Numbered from the stretch's first letter, positions 1-8,965 are shown. The stretch: DNA of 42,124 bases from an uncultured Oscillospiraceae bacterium (GCA_900539195.1 UQBC01000023.1:1-42124), one strand, 5' to 3'. The notes: a model not told the origin generated them from the letters alone. A program made the numbers and translations.

Positions 1-104
1 GCCCCAAGCAGGGTGAGGGCGGCAGCCCCATATTCAGCCCCGGCACGGATGCCGGGCGTGTATGCCCAAGGGCTTTGCAAGACGCAAAGCCAACCAAGCA
101 TACA
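1..104. repeat. GC-rich structured intergenic repeat (copy 1)
   Basis: Non-coding, GC-rich stretch with nested inverted repeats. CCCGGCA (39-45) pairs with TGCCGGG (50-56). TGTATGC (59-65) pairs with GCATACA (98-104) and encloses GGCTTTGC (71-78) pairing with GCAAAGCC (84-91). The first 40 bases resemble 6882-6925 (shared pattern GGTGAGGGGCGGTAGCCCC with few changes), so this is one copy of a dispersed element that probably extends left of the window. No coding potential was seen. Function unknown. Confidence 0.6.
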
Positions 105-251
105 CAGCCTTTCACCGAGGGGAAGGGGTTTGGGGATAGGGATTGAGAATTTGCTCTATTTTTTATGAAAACAGGCTTTTCTACAAATGGCTGGAACGAC
201 TCACGATATTTTTGATAAATAAAACTTCTTTATGCCCTGAAAGATGTTTTC

Positions 252-269
252 ATGTCACATAAGTGACAT
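252..269. promoter_or_regulatory. Perfect 7-bp inverted repeat upstream of fabH promoter
   Basis: ATGTCAC, spacer ATAA, GTGACAT forms a perfect 18-bp palindrome about 90 bp upstream of the fabH -35 box. The shape suits a dimeric repressor or activator. It does not resemble the FapR or FabT operators I know, and no regulator gene lies next to it. The rest of 105-350 holds nothing else I can support. Confidence 0.4.
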
Positions 270-358
270 AATTTGTTATATATTGCAGAATTTCTGAAAT
301 ATACTGTCCCTTTTTACCCCACATTGTCACTGTTATGATACAAATACTCAAATAAATG

Positions 359-388
359 TTGACAAACAGTACCGAAATAGAGTAAAAT
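359..388 (+). promoter_or_regulatory. Probable sigma-A promoter of the fab/acc operon
   Basis: TTGACA (359-364), 18-nt spacer, TAAAAT (383-388). Transcription would begin near 395, leaving a 5' leader of about 145 nt. The leader contains a stem: CTGCGGA (428-434) pairs with TCCGCAG (443-449), extended by GTAA (417-420) with TTAC (450-453). A second TATAAT (498-503) lies closer to fabH but lacks a convincing -35. Confidence 0.6.
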
Positions 389-539
389 GAAATATAAGCA
401 CGTTTACCTTTACGGGGTAACTATGCCCTGCGGACGGTATATTCCGCAGTTACTGATTTATTATACAACAAAAAGAGAATAAAATCAACAATTAATATAT
501 AATACGGCAGTCAGGAACGCCGCACGGAAGGAAAAGGAT

Positions 540-1538
540 ATGAACGGTATAACGATACTGGGTACGGGAGAATACACTCCCGAAACCGTAGTCACCAATG
601 AAATGTTCACAAAGTTCATTGATACTACAGACGAATGGATAACCACAAGGACTGGTATCCGTGAAAGACGTATGAGCCCCGACAAGCCCAATTTCATGAT
701 GGCGGCTGAGGCGGCAAAGGCGGCACTTGCAAGTGCGGGAAAGACAGCGAAGGATATAGACTGCATCATCGTTTCGACCTGCTCGCCCGATTTCTATTAT
801 CCGAACACAGCCTGCCTTGTACAGAATCTGATCGGCGCGCAGCCCTGTGCCTGTATGGACGTAAATACCGCCTGCACAGGCTTTATAACGGCGGTTGACA
901 TTGCAAGAAACTTCCTTGCAAACGACACCTACAAGACTATACTCGTTGTTGCCAGCGAGCGTCTGACAAGTCAGATAGACTACACCGACAGAGCAAGCTG
1001 TATACTTTTCGGTGACGGCGCAGGTGCGGTAGTTATCGAAAAGGGAGAGGGCAAGGAATACTACAGCCACTCCGGCGCAGAGGGCGATATGCTCCAGAGC
1101 CTTTACTGCAAGAATTTCTACGACAGAAACAACCCCTATTTCAAGGGTGACGACTGCCTTAAGGATATAATAGACACTCCGAACAAGGAGCGTTATTTAC
1201 AGATGGACGGAAAGGCGGTATACAAGTTCGCCGTTGACGCTATGGCAAATGCGGTAGAATATGTATGCGAACATTCCGGTGTATCTCTTGATGATATAGA
1301 TCTTGTTATTCCCCATCAGGCGAATATAAGAATAATCCAGTCCGCACTCAAGAAGATGAACGTTGATCTTGACAAGGTCTATACAAACCTCGAAACACAC
1401 GGCAATACCTCAAGCTCGTGTATCCCTATGTGCCTTGCGGAGCTTGACCGTCAGGGCAGGCTTAAGCGCGGCATGAAGATATGCCTTGTCGGCTTCGGTG
1501 CAGGACTTACCTACGGCGCAACTATTTTTGAATATTAA
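540..1538 (+). CDS. fabH: 3-oxoacyl-ACP synthase III (KAS III)
   Basis: Condenses an acyl-CoA primer with malonyl-ACP to start each fatty acid, a cytosolic step of type II synthesis. The 332-aa length is normal for the family. The thiolase-fold triad is visible: Cys112 in VNTACTGF, His259 in IPHQAN and Asn289 in ETHGNTSS. The ATG follows an AAGGAAAAGG ribosome binding site. It is the first gene of a nine-gene operon with short gaps, so its supply of primed chains probably sets flux for the whole set. The primer (acetyl or branched) cannot be read from the sequence. Confidence 0.95.
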   Translation: MNGITILGTGEYTPETVVTNEMFTKFIDTTDEWITTRTGIRERRMSPDKPNFMMAAEAAKAALASAGKTAKDIDCIIVSTCSPDFYYPNTACLVQNLIGAQPCACMDVNTACTGFITAVDIARNFLANDTYKTILVVASERLTSQIDYTDRASCILFGDGAGAVVIEKGEGKEYYSHSGAEGDMLQSLYCKNFYDRNNPYFKGDDCLKDIIDTPNKERYLQMDGKAVYKFAVDAMANAVEYVCEHSGVSLDDIDLVIPHQANIRIIQSALKKMNVDLDKVYTNLETHGNTSSSCIPMCLAELDRQGRLKRGMKICLVGFGAGLTYGATIFEY

Positions 1539-1562
1539 TCCACAGCTGAAAGGATAAAAACA

Positions 1563-2489
1563 ATGGAAACAAGGATCACAAAATTACTCGGTATAAAGTA
1601 CCCCATATTCCAGGGCGGTATGGCATGGATAGCCGAAAGCACACTTGCGGCGGCTGTTTCAAACGCAGGCGGAGTAGGTATAATCGCAGGCGGTTCTGCT
1701 CCTATTGACTATCTGAGAGATCAGATAAGAAGAGCAAAATCGCTGACAGACAAGCCCTTCGGTGTTAATATAATGCTTATGAGCCCCAACGCAGAGGATC
1801 TTGCGCAGCTTGTTATAGATGAAAAGGTTCCGATGATAACGACCGGTGCGGGCAACCCCGGCAAGTTTATGGAGGCGTGGAACAACGCAGGTATAAAGGT
1901 TATCCCCGTAGTACCCAGTGTTGCGCTTGCAAAGAGAATGGAAAGAAGCGGTGCGTCCGCAGTAATCGCAGAGGGAACAGAATCAGGCGGTCACATAGGC
2001 GAAAACACCACTATGTGCCTTGTTCCGCAGGTAGTTGACGCTGTATCCATCCCCGTTATCGCCGCAGGCGGTATCGCAGACGGCAGAGGAATAGCCGCCA
2101 GCTTTATGCTCGGCGCAGAGGGCGTACAGGTAGGAACAAGATTCCTTGCCGCCGAGGAGTGCCAGATCCATCCTACATATAAACAGCTGGTTGTTGACGC
2201 AAAGGATACAGACAGCATAGTAACAGGCAGAACTACAGGTCACCCCTGCCGTAACGTAAAAACAAAGTTCTCGAAGAAGCTCGCAAGCGGCGAGATGAAC
2301 GGAACGATAACACCCGATGAATTCGAGCAGATAACGCTCGGCTCACTGCGTAAGGCAGTACAGGACGGCAACCTTGAGGAAGGCTCGTTCTTATGCGGTG
2401 CTATCGCAGGTATGGTAAAGAAGGTACAGCCTGCAAAGGAAATAGTGGAAGAAATGTTCGCAGAGGCTGAAAAACTGCTGAACAAGTAA
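1563..2489 (+). CDS. fabK: Enoyl-ACP reductase II (FMN-dependent)
   Basis: Reduces trans-2-enoyl-ACP in the last step of each elongation cycle, using FMN in a TIM-barrel fold. The 308 aa match FabK rather than the short-chain dehydrogenase FabI. Visible marks are the N-terminal KYPIFQGGMAWIA, TTGAGNPGKFM near residues 94-104, EGTESGGHIGENTT mid-protein and the phosphate-binding AAGGIADGRG followed by GVQVGTRF. It starts 24 nt after fabH behind GAAAGGAT. No fabI appears in the window. FabK enzymes are known to be poorly sensitive to triclosan. A nitronate monooxygenase relative is the main alternative, but the operon context favours FabK. Confidence 0.93.
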   Translation: METRITKLLGIKYPIFQGGMAWIAESTLAAAVSNAGGVGIIAGGSAPIDYLRDQIRRAKSLTDKPFGVNIMLMSPNAEDLAQLVIDEKVPMITTGAGNPGKFMEAWNNAGIKVIPVVPSVALAKRMERSGASAVIAEGTESGGHIGENTTMCLVPQVVDAVSIPVIAAGGIADGRGIAASFMLGAEGVQVGTRFLAAEECQIHPTYKQLVVDAKDTDSIVTGRTTGHPCRNVKTKFSKKLASGEMNGTITPDEFEQITLGSLRKAVQDGNLEEGSFLCGAIAGMVKKVQPAKEIVEEMFAEAEKLLNK

Positions 2490-2520
2490 GATAAAACGTT
2501 AAAACAAAAGGAGAAAATCA

Positions 2521-3255
2521 ATGGCAACTGCAATCATCACAGGCTCTGCAAGAGGAATAGGTGCGGCAATAGCTCTCCGTCTTGCAAAGGACGGATATGA
2601 CATCGCATTAAACGACATCGCTGAGAGCTGCTTTGAAAACAACGATATAATCGACAAGATAAAAGCAGAAGGCGTAAAGTGCGAAAAGTACATCGCCGAC
2701 GTATCAAAGTACGATCAGTGTGAAGCTTTCGTAAAGAGCGTAAAAGCCGATTTCGGCAGTATTGACGTACTCGTTAACAACGCAGGTATAACCCGTGACG
2801 GTCTGCTTGTAAGAATGAGTGAAGAAAACTACGACCTCGTTGTTGCGGTAAACCAGAAAAGCGTATTCAATATGACAAAGTTCGCAGGCTCTGTTATGAT
2901 GAAACAGCGCAGCGGCAGGATTATCAACCTTGCAAGCGTAGCAGGTCTTTACGGCAACCCCGGTCAGATGAACTACTCCGCTACAAAGGCGGCTATAATC
3001 GGTATGACAAAGACCACAGCAAAGGAGCTTGGTCCGAGAAACATCACCTGTAACGCAGTAGCACCCGGATTTATCCACACAGCAATGACAGACGCTCTTT
3101 CGGAAGAGCTGAGAGCGGCAATGGTAAAGCAGATAGCTATGGGCAGATGCGGCGAAGTTGAAGAGATAGCAGGCGTTGTATCATTCCTCGCTTCAAAGGA
3201 CGCAAGCTATGTAACAGGTCAGGTAATAGAGATAAGCGGCGGCTTATCAATGTAA
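2521..3255 (+). CDS. fabG: 3-oxoacyl-ACP reductase
   Basis: NADPH-dependent reduction of 3-oxoacyl-ACP to 3-hydroxyacyl-ACP. It is a 244-aa short-chain dehydrogenase with the nucleotide-binding GSARGIG (8-14), NNAG (87-90), and the catalytic Ser139, Tyr152 and Lys156 in the NYSATKAA context. It ends in the usual TGQVIEISGGLSM tail. The AAAGGAG site sits just before the ATG, and the gene lies 31 nt after fabK. Operon membership separates it from the many look-alike dehydrogenases. Confidence 0.94.
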   Translation: MATAIITGSARGIGAAIALRLAKDGYDIALNDIAESCFENNDIIDKIKAEGVKCEKYIADVSKYDQCEAFVKSVKADFGSIDVLVNNAGITRDGLLVRMSEENYDLVVAVNQKSVFNMTKFAGSVMMKQRSGRIINLASVAGLYGNPGQMNYSATKAAIIGMTKTTAKELGPRNITCNAVAPGFIHTAMTDALSEELRAAMVKQIAMGRCGEVEEIAGVVSFLASKDASYVTGQVIEISGGLSM

Positions 3256-3284
3256 AGACAAGCCACGAAAGGAAATACAAAAAA

Positions 3285-4520
3285 ATGAGCAGAGTTGTAA
3301 TTACCGGTGTGGGCGTAGTAAGCCCTATAGGAAACACCAAGGAAGAATTCTGGAACAGTCTTATGGAGGGCAAGCACGGCTTTACATTAGAGCAGTGGTT
3401 CCCCGGTCAGAGCGAAGAGCTTAACGTAAAGGCTTCCGTAAAGGATTTCAGTGCAGACGGCCTTTTTGACAAGAAAGAGCTTCGCCGTACAGATATAATC
3501 ACACAGTATGCCGTATATGCGGCTGACAAGGCTATAAAAGACGCAGGAAGCGACTTCAAGGATCTCGACCCTTACAGATGCGGCGTAATAATCGGCTCAG
3601 GTATAGGCGGCATGGAAACAACGCAGGAAGAGCTTCTCGCATATCACAACAAGGGCAACAAGAGAGTTTCAGTATTCACTATTCCCAAGATGATAGGCAA
3701 TATGGCGGCAGGTACGGTTGCTATCCGTACAGGCTTCAAGGGCGTAAACTACTGCACAGTATCTGCCTGCGCCAGCGGTACACACGCTATAGGCGAGGCA
3801 TTCCACGCTATAAAGAACGGCTATATGGACGTTGCCATAGCAGGCGGCACAGAGAAATGCTCGATAGGCTTTGCCTATGCAGGCTTCAACAATATGCACG
3901 CTATAACAAAGTCGACCGATGTTGACAGAGCAAGCATCCCCTTTGACGCAGAGAGAAGCGGTTTCGTTCTCGGCGACGGAAGCGGTATCGTAATTCTTGA
4001 AGAATACGAACACGCAAAGGCAAGAGGCGCAAACATCTATGCTGAGATCATCGGCTACGGTGCTACCTGCGACGCTTACCACGAAACAAGCCCCGACCCC
4101 GAGGGCAAGGGCGGCGCAAAGGCTATGGAGTTTGCTGTAAAGGAATCAGGCAGAGCGCCCGAAACCTTCAACTATGTAAACGCACACGGCACATCAACTC
4201 CCATGAACGATAAGACCGAAACAGCCGCTGTAAAGCTGGTATTCGGCGAACACGCAAAGAATATGGTCATCAACTCCACAAAGTCAATGACAGGTCACCT
4301 CTTAGGTGCGGCAGGCGGTGTAGAAGCAGTAGCCTGCGCCCTTCAGATAAAGAACAACAAGGTGCACCGCACATTAGGTCTTAAGGTGGCAGATCCCGAA
4401 TGCGATCTTGACTATGCGGCTGACGGCACGAGAGATATGAAGATTACAGGCGCACTCAGCAATTCGCTCGGCTTCGGCGGTCATAACGCTTGTATAGCAT
4501 TTGCTCCCGTAGAGGACTAA
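3285..4520 (+). CDS. fabF: 3-oxoacyl-ACP synthase II (KAS II)
   Basis: Elongates acyl-ACP with malonyl-ACP. The 411 aa are typical. The Cys-His-His triad of this class is present: Cys162 in SACASGTHAI, His301 in VNAHGTSTP and His338 in MTGHLLGAAG, with Lys333 nearby. The C-terminal NSLGFGGHN motif is intact. It starts 29 nt after fabG behind GAAAGGAAA. No separate fabB is visible, so FabF may be the only elongating synthase encoded here. Confidence 0.95.
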   Translation: MSRVVITGVGVVSPIGNTKEEFWNSLMEGKHGFTLEQWFPGQSEELNVKASVKDFSADGLFDKKELRRTDIITQYAVYAADKAIKDAGSDFKDLDPYRCGVIIGSGIGGMETTQEELLAYHNKGNKRVSVFTIPKMIGNMAAGTVAIRTGFKGVNYCTVSACASGTHAIGEAFHAIKNGYMDVAIAGGTEKCSIGFAYAGFNNMHAITKSTDVDRASIPFDAERSGFVLGDGSGIVILEEYEHAKARGANIYAEIIGYGATCDAYHETSPDPEGKGGAKAMEFAVKESGRAPETFNYVNAHGTSTPMNDKTETAAVKLVFGEHAKNMVINSTKSMTGHLLGAAGGVEAVACALQIKNNKVHRTLGLKVADPECDLDYAADGTRDMKITGALSNSLGFGGHNACIAFAPVED

Positions 4521-4538
4521 GAGAAAGGTTGACACAAT

Positions 4539-5015
4539 ATGCAGTTTGAAACTAATTCGCTTACCGATGCCGTAAAGGAATTTATCGGTATTATGAAGGA
4601 CAGCGGTCTGTCCTATATGTATGTAAAGAACGACAAGTTCGAGCTTGAGCTTGGTCAGAAGAATCCCCCTCCCGCACCTCCTGTGATGCCCGCAATGCCT
4701 CCTATGGCTATGGCGGCTGCTCCCGCAGCGCCGACGTCAGCACCGCAGGCACAGGCTCCTGCTGCGGCACCTGCCGATACAGGCAAGAGCATAAAAAGCC
4801 CCATTGTCGGCACATTCTACTCTGCCCCCTCCCCCACAAAGCCTCCCTTTGTAAAGGTCGGCGATAAGGTAAACGAGGGCGACACAGTATGCATCGTTGA
4901 GAGTATGAAGGTAATGAACGAGATACAGGCGGATATTTCCGGCACTGTAAAGTCCATTGCCGTAAAGGACGGAGAGGCTGTTGAATTCGGTCAGCCGCTC
5001 ATCATAATAGAATAA
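4539..5015 (+). CDS. accB: Acetyl-CoA carboxylase biotin carboxyl carrier protein
   Basis: Carries biotin between the carboxylase (AccC) and carboxyltransferase (AccD/AccA) halves of acetyl-CoA carboxylase. The 158 aa comprise an N-terminal segment, a flexible Pro/Ala-rich linker (about 43-80) and a C-terminal biotinyl domain. Biotinylation is predicted at Lys124 in ESMKVMNEI. It starts 18 nt after fabF behind GAGAAAGG. The organism needs a biotin-protein ligase, not seen here. Confidence 0.95.
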   Translation: MQFETNSLTDAVKEFIGIMKDSGLSYMYVKNDKFELELGQKNPPPAPPVMPAMPPMAMAAAPAAPTSAPQAQAPAAAPADTGKSIKSPIVGTFYSAPSPTKPPFVKVGDKVNEGDTVCIVESMKVMNEIQADISGTVKSIAVKDGEAVEFGQPLIIIE

Positions 5016-5030
5016 CGGAGGACTGTACAT

Positions 5031-5459
5031 ATGTCGCTTATGAATAAAGAGCAGATAATGGAGATAATCCCTCACAGAGATCCGTTCCTGCTTATTGATA
5101 CTATCGAAGAAATGGAACCCGGTCAGCGTGTGGTCGCCACAAAGTATATGAAAGAGGACGAGTTCTGGTTCAAGGGACACTTCCCCGGATACCCCGTAGT
5201 ACCCGGCGTACTTATGCTTGAGATGCTTGCGCAGGCAGGCGCAGTGGCAATGCTTGCACTCCCCGAAAACAAGGGCAAGATAGGTCTGTTCGGCGGCGTC
5301 AAGGACGCTAAGTTCAGAAGACAGGTAGTACCCGGCGATCTTTTAAAGCTCGAAGTTGAGATAATAAAGGTCAAAGGTCCTATCGGTGTCGGCAAGGCTC
5401 TTGCCACAGTAAACGGTGAAAAGGCGGTATCCGCAGAGATCACCTTTGCTATCAAGTAA
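5031..5459 (+). CDS. fabZ: 3-hydroxyacyl-ACP dehydratase
   Basis: Removes water from 3-hydroxyacyl-ACP to give the enoyl-ACP used by FabK. The single hot-dog domain of 142 aa carries IPHRDPFLLID at the N-terminus and the catalytic His50 in KGHFPGYPVVPG with Glu64 in LMLEMLAQAG. An ACGGAGG site precedes the ATG. It lies 15 nt after accB; this interleaving of fab and acc genes is common in Firmicutes. No fabA or fabM (unsaturated fatty acid branch) is seen in the window. Confidence 0.95.
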   Translation: MSLMNKEQIMEIIPHRDPFLLIDTIEEMEPGQRVVATKYMKEDEFWFKGHFPGYPVVPGVLMLEMLAQAGAVAMLALPENKGKIGLFGGVKDAKFRRQVVPGDLLKLEVEIIKVKGPIGVGKALATVNGEKAVSAEITFAIK

Positions 5460-5477
5460 ACGGAAGGCAAACGCTGT

Positions 5478-6827
5478 ATGTTCAATAAGATTCTGATCGC
5501 CAACAGAGGCGAGATCGCTATAAGAATAATCCGTGCGTGCAGAGAGCTTGGAGTAAAGACTGTCGCAGTATATTCGACAGCCGACAAGACTGCACTTCAC
5601 GCACAGATAGCGGACGAAGCGGTATGTATAGGACCTGCTCCGTCAAAGGACAGCTATCTTAATTCAAAGGCACTGCTTGCCGCCTGCGAGATAACGGGCG
5701 CACAGGCAATTCACCCCGGCTTCGGTTTTCTTTCCGAAAACAGCCACTTTGTACGTCTTTGCGACAAGTGCGGAATAAAGTTCATAGGTCCGGGCGCTGA
5801 CGCTATGGACGCTATGGGCGATAAGGCAAACGCAAAGAAGACGATGATAGAAAACGACGTTCCCGTAGTTCCCGGCTCCGACGGTGTTGTTGGGACGCTT
5901 GAGGAGGCTCAGGAGATAGCCGCAAAGATCGGCTATCCGATAATGGTAAAGGCGAGCGCAGGCGGCGGCGGACGAGGCATAAGACTTGTTGAAAAGCCCG
6001 AAGAGCTTGAAGCGGCAATGACCGCCGCAAAGCAGGAGGCTAAACAGTTCTTTGCAAACGATGATATATATATCGAGAAGTTCATTGTAAATCCCCGACA
6101 CGTTGAGATACAGCTCCTTGCGGACGAGCACGGAAATGTAATTTATCTCGGCGAGCGTGACTGCTCGTTACAGCGCCGTAATCAGAAGGTTCTTGAAGAA
6201 AGCCCCAGCCCCATTATGACGGAGGATCTCCGCAGGAGAATGGGAGAAGCGGCAGTAAGAGCGGCAAAGGCTTGCGGCTATGCAAACGCAGGAACGGTAG
6301 AATTCCTTGTAGACAAGGATTTAAACTTCTACTTTATGGAGATGAACGCAAGAATACAGGTCGAACACCCCGTAACCGAAATGGTGACCGGCGTGGATCT
6401 TGTAAAGGCGCAGATAAACATCGCCGCAGGACTTCCCCTGCAGTATAAGCAGGAGGATATAAAGCTCAGCGGTCACGTTATCGAGTGCCGTATAAATGCG
6501 GAAGAGCCTAAAAACAACTTCCGTCCCTGCCCAGGTAAGATAAAGTCGATTCATATGCCCGGCGGTTTCGGCGTGCGTATTGATACGGCGGTATATCAGG
6601 GCTACGAGATACCCCCTTACTATGACAGTATGATAGCAAAGGTGCTTGTAAAGGGCGAGGACAGGAAAGAGGCTATCCAGAAGATGAAGGTCGCCCTCTC
6701 CGAATTTCTCATAGAGGGTATCAACACCAACATTGATTTCCAGCTCAATCTCCTGCGTGACGAGGATGTCGAAAGCGGTAATTTCGATATAGGCTTCCTT
6801 AACCGCAAGGATCTGACGAATTATTGA
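5478..6827 (+). CDS. accC: Acetyl-CoA carboxylase biotin carboxylase subunit
   Basis: ATP-dependent carboxylation of the biotin on AccB. The 449 aa match the family. It has the N-terminal FNKILIANRGEIAIRI, the ATP-grasp glycine loop KASAGGGGRGIR, and the catalytic region EMNARIQVEHPVTE with the conserved Glu-Arg pair. It starts 18 nt after fabZ. A 194-nt gap with a GC-rich repeat follows before accD, the only sizeable break inside the operon. Confidence 0.95.
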   Translation: MFNKILIANRGEIAIRIIRACRELGVKTVAVYSTADKTALHAQIADEAVCIGPAPSKDSYLNSKALLAACEITGAQAIHPGFGFLSENSHFVRLCDKCGIKFIGPGADAMDAMGDKANAKKTMIENDVPVVPGSDGVVGTLEEAQEIAAKIGYPIMVKASAGGGGRGIRLVEKPEELEAAMTAAKQEAKQFFANDDIYIEKFIVNPRHVEIQLLADEHGNVIYLGERDCSLQRRNQKVLEESPSPIMTEDLRRRMGEAAVRAAKACGYANAGTVEFLVDKDLNFYFMEMNARIQVEHPVTEMVTGVDLVKAQINIAAGLPLQYKQEDIKLSGHVIECRINAEEPKNNFRPCPGKIKSIHMPGGFGVRIDTAVYQGYEIPPYYDSMIAKVLVKGEDRKEAIQKMKVALSEFLIEGINTNIDFQLNLLRDEDVESGNFDIGFLNRKDLTNY

Positions 6828-6869
6828 AAAAACATTACAAAGCAGATAAAATATAATCTACAATAGGGT

Positions 6870-6955
6870 CGCAGGGGCGTAGCCCCCGACAGGGGTGAGG
6901 GGCGGTAGCCCCCATATCTCCCCCCTTCCCGGGAAGGGGGCAAGGGGGATGGGTT
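6870..6955. repeat. GC-rich structured repeat between accC and accD (copy 2)
   Basis: Contains GGGGCGTAGCCCC, GGGGCGGTAGCCCC and the palindrome CCCCCTTCCCGGGAAGGGGG, so it can fold into strong hairpins. It matches the left end of the window. No oligo-T tract follows directly, so it is more likely a REP-like insertion than a clean terminator, although it could attenuate transcription into accD. Confidence 0.6.
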
Positions 6956-7021
6956 AATACCCTTGAATCTATCGACAGATAATGTTATTATTTGATTTGA
7001 GCAATAAAGGCGGTGCTTTAA

Positions 7022-7909
7022 TTGTTAGAAGATCTGTTTAAAATGGTCAAGGACCGTTTTAATGAGGAACAGAAGGACGTGGCGGATTCCTCCGCCCCCG
7101 AAATACCCAAGGACCTGCTGTTCAAATGTCCCCGCTGTCAGAACGTGTTCTATATGGACGAGTTTGAAAAGCGTAAGAAAACCTGCCCTGTCTGCAATTA
7201 TCACGCAAGGCTTTCCGCTAAGGAGCGTCTTGATATAACGGTTGATAAGGACAGTTTCAAGCCGTTTGACGAAAATATGGTGTCACTGAATCCTATCGGC
7301 TTCCCGGATTACGAGAAGAAAATAAAGGGTATGCAGGAAAGCACGGGACTTAAGGACGCAGTAGTGACGGGCGAATGCACTATACGAGGCTACCGTGCGG
7401 TCATCGGCATTATGGATTCCAATTTTATGATGGCGAGCATGGGCAGTGTTGTAGGTGAAAAGATAACAAGAGCGTTTGAATATGCCACAGAGCATAAGCT
7501 GCCCGTTATACTGTTCACAGCGTCCGGCGGTGCGAGAATGCAGGAGGGTATAATCTCCCTTATGCAGATGGCAAAGACAAGCGGTGCGGTAAAACGTCAC
7601 AGCGACGCAGGCGGACTTTATATCACGGTGCTTACCGACCCCACAACAGGCGGTGTTACAGCGTCCTTTGCAAGTCTTGGAGATATAATCCTTGCAGAGC
7701 CTAAGGTGCTTGTAGGATTTGCAGGCAGACGTGTTATACAGGACACTATAAAGCAGAAGCTCCCCGACGATTTCCAGACGGCAGAATTCCTGCTTGAAAG
7801 CGGCTTTGTAGATGCGATAGCCGACAGACGTTCAATGCGTAAAACGCTGTCTAATATATTAAGACTGCATAATTATAAAAAAATCGGCGCTGACTGGCAG
7901 CACGGTTGA
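7022..7909 (+). CDS. accD: Acetyl-CoA carboxylase carboxyltransferase subunit beta
   Basis: Transfers the carboxyl group from biotin to acetyl-CoA, together with AccA. The 295 aa begin with a four-cysteine zinc ribbon (Cys36, Cys39, Cys55, Cys58), then the crotonase-fold domain with FTASGGARMQEGI and GGVTASFASLGD. The start is TTG at 7022 behind AAAGGCGGTG; the zinc ribbon position and spacing support it. A 194-nt gap separates it from accC. Confidence 0.94.
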   Translation: MLEDLFKMVKDRFNEEQKDVADSSAPEIPKDLLFKCPRCQNVFYMDEFEKRKKTCPVCNYHARLSAKERLDITVDKDSFKPFDENMVSLNPIGFPDYEKKIKGMQESTGLKDAVVTGECTIRGYRAVIGIMDSNFMMASMGSVVGEKITRAFEYATEHKLPVILFTASGGARMQEGIISLMQMAKTSGAVKRHSDAGGLYITVLTDPTTGGVTASFASLGDIILAEPKVLVGFAGRRVIQDTIKQKLPDDFQTAEFLLESGFVDAIADRRSMRKTLSNILRLHNYKKIGADWQHG

Positions 7910-7919
7910 AAGGACGGTA

Positions 7920-8729
7920 ATGATAATGTCAAATATGACTGCTACACAGCATCTTGAGATAATAAGAGAAAAGAACCGTCCGACGGTGAATGACTATATA
8001 CCCGCTATATTCAACCATTTCACCGAGTTCCACGGCGACCGCCACTTCGGTGACGATGCGGCTATAATGTCAGGTATAGCAACGCTTAACAGCACGCCTG
8101 TTACGGTTATAGCACAGGTAAAAGGCAGAAACTTAGAAGAAAACAAGAAGTCGAATTTCTCAATGCCGCACCCCGAGGGCTACAGAAAGGCATTAAGACT
8201 TGCATATCAGGCTGAGAAGTTCCACAGACCCGTTATCTGCTTTGTCGATACACCGGGCGCATTCTGCGGTGTAGAAGCGGAGAAGAGAGGTCAGGGCGAG
8301 GCTATAGCAAAGAACATTGCCGAGTTTATGACGCTGAAAACCCCCGTTATATCGGTAGTTCTCGGCGAAGGCGGAAGCGGCGGCGCACTTGCGCTTGCCG
8401 TATGCGATGAGCTTGCTATGCTTGAGCACGCTTTATATTCCGTAATTTCTCCCAGAGGTTTTGCTTCTATTCTATGGAAGGACCCCTCAAGAGAAAAGGA
8501 AGCGGCAGATCTTATGAAGATCACCGCAGACGATCTGTACAATTTCGGCGTGTGCGATAAGATAATCGCCGAGCCTGTAGGCGGCGCTCATACCGACCCT
8601 GCACAGACAGCGGACAATATATCGGAATATCTTATAAGTGCAGTCGAAAGGCTGTCAAAGCTCGATATTCCGACGCTTCTCGACAACCGTTACAAGAAGT
8701 TCCGCAAAATCGGCGTTTTCTCAGAGTAA
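7920..8729 (+). CDS. accA: Acetyl-CoA carboxylase carboxyltransferase subunit alpha
   Basis: Partner of AccD in making malonyl-CoA. At 269 aa it is shorter than the roughly 320-aa E. coli protein, as is usual in Firmicutes. Visible motifs are FHGDRHFGDD, the oxyanion region DTPGAFCGVEAEKRGQGEAIA and GEGGSGGALALAV. It starts 10 nt after accD behind AAAGGACGG; an in-frame ATG at 7926 is an alternative start. Its TAA is followed directly by a 15-nt hairpin of the stop-proximal repeat family. Confidence 0.94.
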   Translation: MIMSNMTATQHLEIIREKNRPTVNDYIPAIFNHFTEFHGDRHFGDDAAIMSGIATLNSTPVTVIAQVKGRNLEENKKSNFSMPHPEGYRKALRLAYQAEKFHRPVICFVDTPGAFCGVEAEKRGQGEAIAKNIAEFMTLKTPVISVVLGEGGSGGALALAVCDELAMLEHALYSVISPRGFASILWKDPSREKEAADLMKITADDLYNFGVCDKIIAEPVGGAHTDPAQTADNISEYLISAVERLSKLDIPTLLDNRYKKFRKIGVFSE

Positions 8730-8798
8730 GCGGGTGCGACCCGCCTCAGATTTGCCGTTCTGACGACTTGCAATTTGCGTAACTAACGTTACCGGCGG
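8730..8798 (-). repeat. Stop-proximal structured repeat at the end of accA
   Basis: Starts at the first base after the accA TAA with the hairpin GCGGGT-GCG-ACCCGC, then AGATTTGCCGTTCTGACG and ends in AACGTTACCGGCGG. It is the reverse complement of the units at 9960-10442 and 14381-14485. The - sign only records orientation relative to those copies; as RNA it would be read on + as the 3' end of the accA message. Confidence 0.7.
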
Positions 8799-8936
8799 TC
8801 ATAATATGCTACAGCATATTCGTTATTTCGGACGGTAAATCAACAGCTTTCGGCAACCCTTTGAAAGTTGTGCAAAGTGTAGAAATACACCCTGCAAATT
8901 TAGACATTTTTTTAATGTATTTGTTGTAAATACGAC

Positions 8937-8965
8937 TTGATTATTTCGGCACAATGCCGTATAAT
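8937..8965 (+). promoter_or_regulatory. Sigma-A promoter of acpP
   Basis: TTGATT (8937-8942), 17-nt spacer, TATAAT (8960-8965). It overlaps the upstream extension of the open frame, which shows that translation of acpP must begin further down at 9012. Confidence 0.8.

Noticed and set aside
492..1070. - strand open frame (192 codons) opposite fabH
   Set aside because: Shadow of fabH caused by its codon use; composition rich in Cys, Tyr and Arg, not protein-like.
8730..8798. Integron attC site, because the element abuts a stop codon and folds
   Set aside because: The paired RYYYAAC / GTTRRRY core sites are not present, the host genes are housekeeping, and no integrase is seen.
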